This document shows positions 63,847 to 64,000 of a stretch of 64,000 nucleotides of DNA, piece after piece; positions within the stretch are counted from its first letter, which is position 1, and each line of letters starts with the position of its first letter. This DNA is from Synechococcus sp. PCC 6312 (GTDB taxonomy: Bacteria > Cyanobacteriota > Cyanobacteriia > Thermosynechococcales > Thermosynechococcaceae): positions 3,633,277 to 3,697,276 of the forward strand of contig NC_019680.1 of NCBI RefSeq assembly GCF_000316685.1. The letters run 5' to 3'. Both the position numbers and the translations under genes were made by a program. Below the pieces are notes generated by a model. The model was not told the origin of the DNA and did no database searches. It worked only from the letters and a program-made list of their open reading frames with translations.

Positions 63847-63983
63847 TACACAGCTAAGCGGGCCCGACCTTTACGCCGCCGTGCTTTAAGCACCTGTTGG
63901 CCCGTGTGTGTCCGCATCCTAGCCCGAAAGCCGGATGTCCGTTTACGTTTGCGAACCGTTCCACCCAAAGTACGTTTAGTCAT
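63846..63983 (-). CDS. rpmH: Ribosomal protein L34
   Basis: A 45-residue, strongly basic protein: [20 protein letters not shown], then [25 protein letters not shown]. This is the whole L34 sequence. It heads the rpmH-rnpA-yidC operon, often near the replication origin in bacteria, though oriC/dnaA is not in this window. The promoter lies beyond 63983, mostly outside. Confidence 0.96.
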   Translation of the reverse strand: MTKRTLGGTVRKRKRTSGFRARMRTHTGQQVLKARRRKGRARLAV

Positions 63984-64000
63984 AGCCGTATAATCTTCTT

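Overview
This window is chromosomal DNA from a cyanobacterium. Diagnostic genes are a high-light-inducible chlorophyll-binding protein (HLIP), a cyAbrB regulator, an NTRC-type thioredoxin reductase, a CrtD-like carotenoid desaturase, a bilin-binding (cyanobacteriochrome) GAF protein, MinC, a Ycf52-like acetyltransferase and UPF0182. HIP1 (GCGATCGC), common in many cyanobacteria, is nearly absent: I found one copy, at 33511. A different heptamer, CCAGGCC/GGCCTGG, occurs about once every 280 bp. A relative of the Thermosynechococcaceae (Synechococcus PCC 6312-like) would fit, but this is inference. I see no phage, IS element, CRISPR array or rRNA. One tRNA (Pro-UGG) is present.

Layout. 1-6.3 kb: glycolate oxidase genes glcE (partial) and glcF, an Uma2 nuclease-like gene, a sigma-like protein, an alpha/beta hydrolase, minC and an exported NTF2-like protein. 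6.4-17.3 kb: a giant HTH/NB-ARC/WD40 STAND protein facing a giant RTX calcium-binding repeat protein, then an Rpn-like nuclease and recJ. 17.4-30.4 kb: UPF0182, an exported acetolactate decarboxylase coupled to an O-methyltransferase, DUF1963, a VapBC-type toxin-antitoxin pair, NTRC, coaD with a DivIVA-like gene, a phytochelatin-synthase-like protein and malic enzyme. 30.4-35.6 kb: a small gene with two in-frame TAA codons, a DXCF cyanobacteriochrome-GGDEF-EAL protein, DAHP synthase and an orphan OppC-like permease. 35.8-44.7 kb: glgP, two GNATs, tRNA-Pro overlapping deoC, cyAbrB and grxC-gshB. 44.7-52.8 kb: a LOV-containing hybrid histidine kinase divergent from crtD, a degenerate DinG-like protein and a nitroreductase. 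52.8-64 kb: Usp, aroK, a LapA-like gene, ubiX, ugd, a coiled-coil/membrane/GTPase cluster, the HLIP gene, and the rpmH-rnpA-PH-yidC-khpB operon on the minus strand.

Links between genes. Two photoreceptor-type signalling proteins lie 12 kb apart: one predicted to couple blue/green light to cyclic-di-GMP, the other a flavin LOV kinase next to a carotenoid gene and upstream of an HLIP gene. Thiol and redox functions (NTRC, glutaredoxin, glutathione synthetase, phytochelatin-synthase-like protein) recur. Aromatic synthesis is represented by DAHP synthase and shikimate kinase.

The best candidates for unexplored biology are the iterated CCAGGCC motif (including a perfect intergenic inverted repeat built from it), the STAND/RTX divergent pair, the methyltransferase-acetolactate decarboxylase pair, the degenerate DinG-like protein and the coiled-coil/GTPase cluster.
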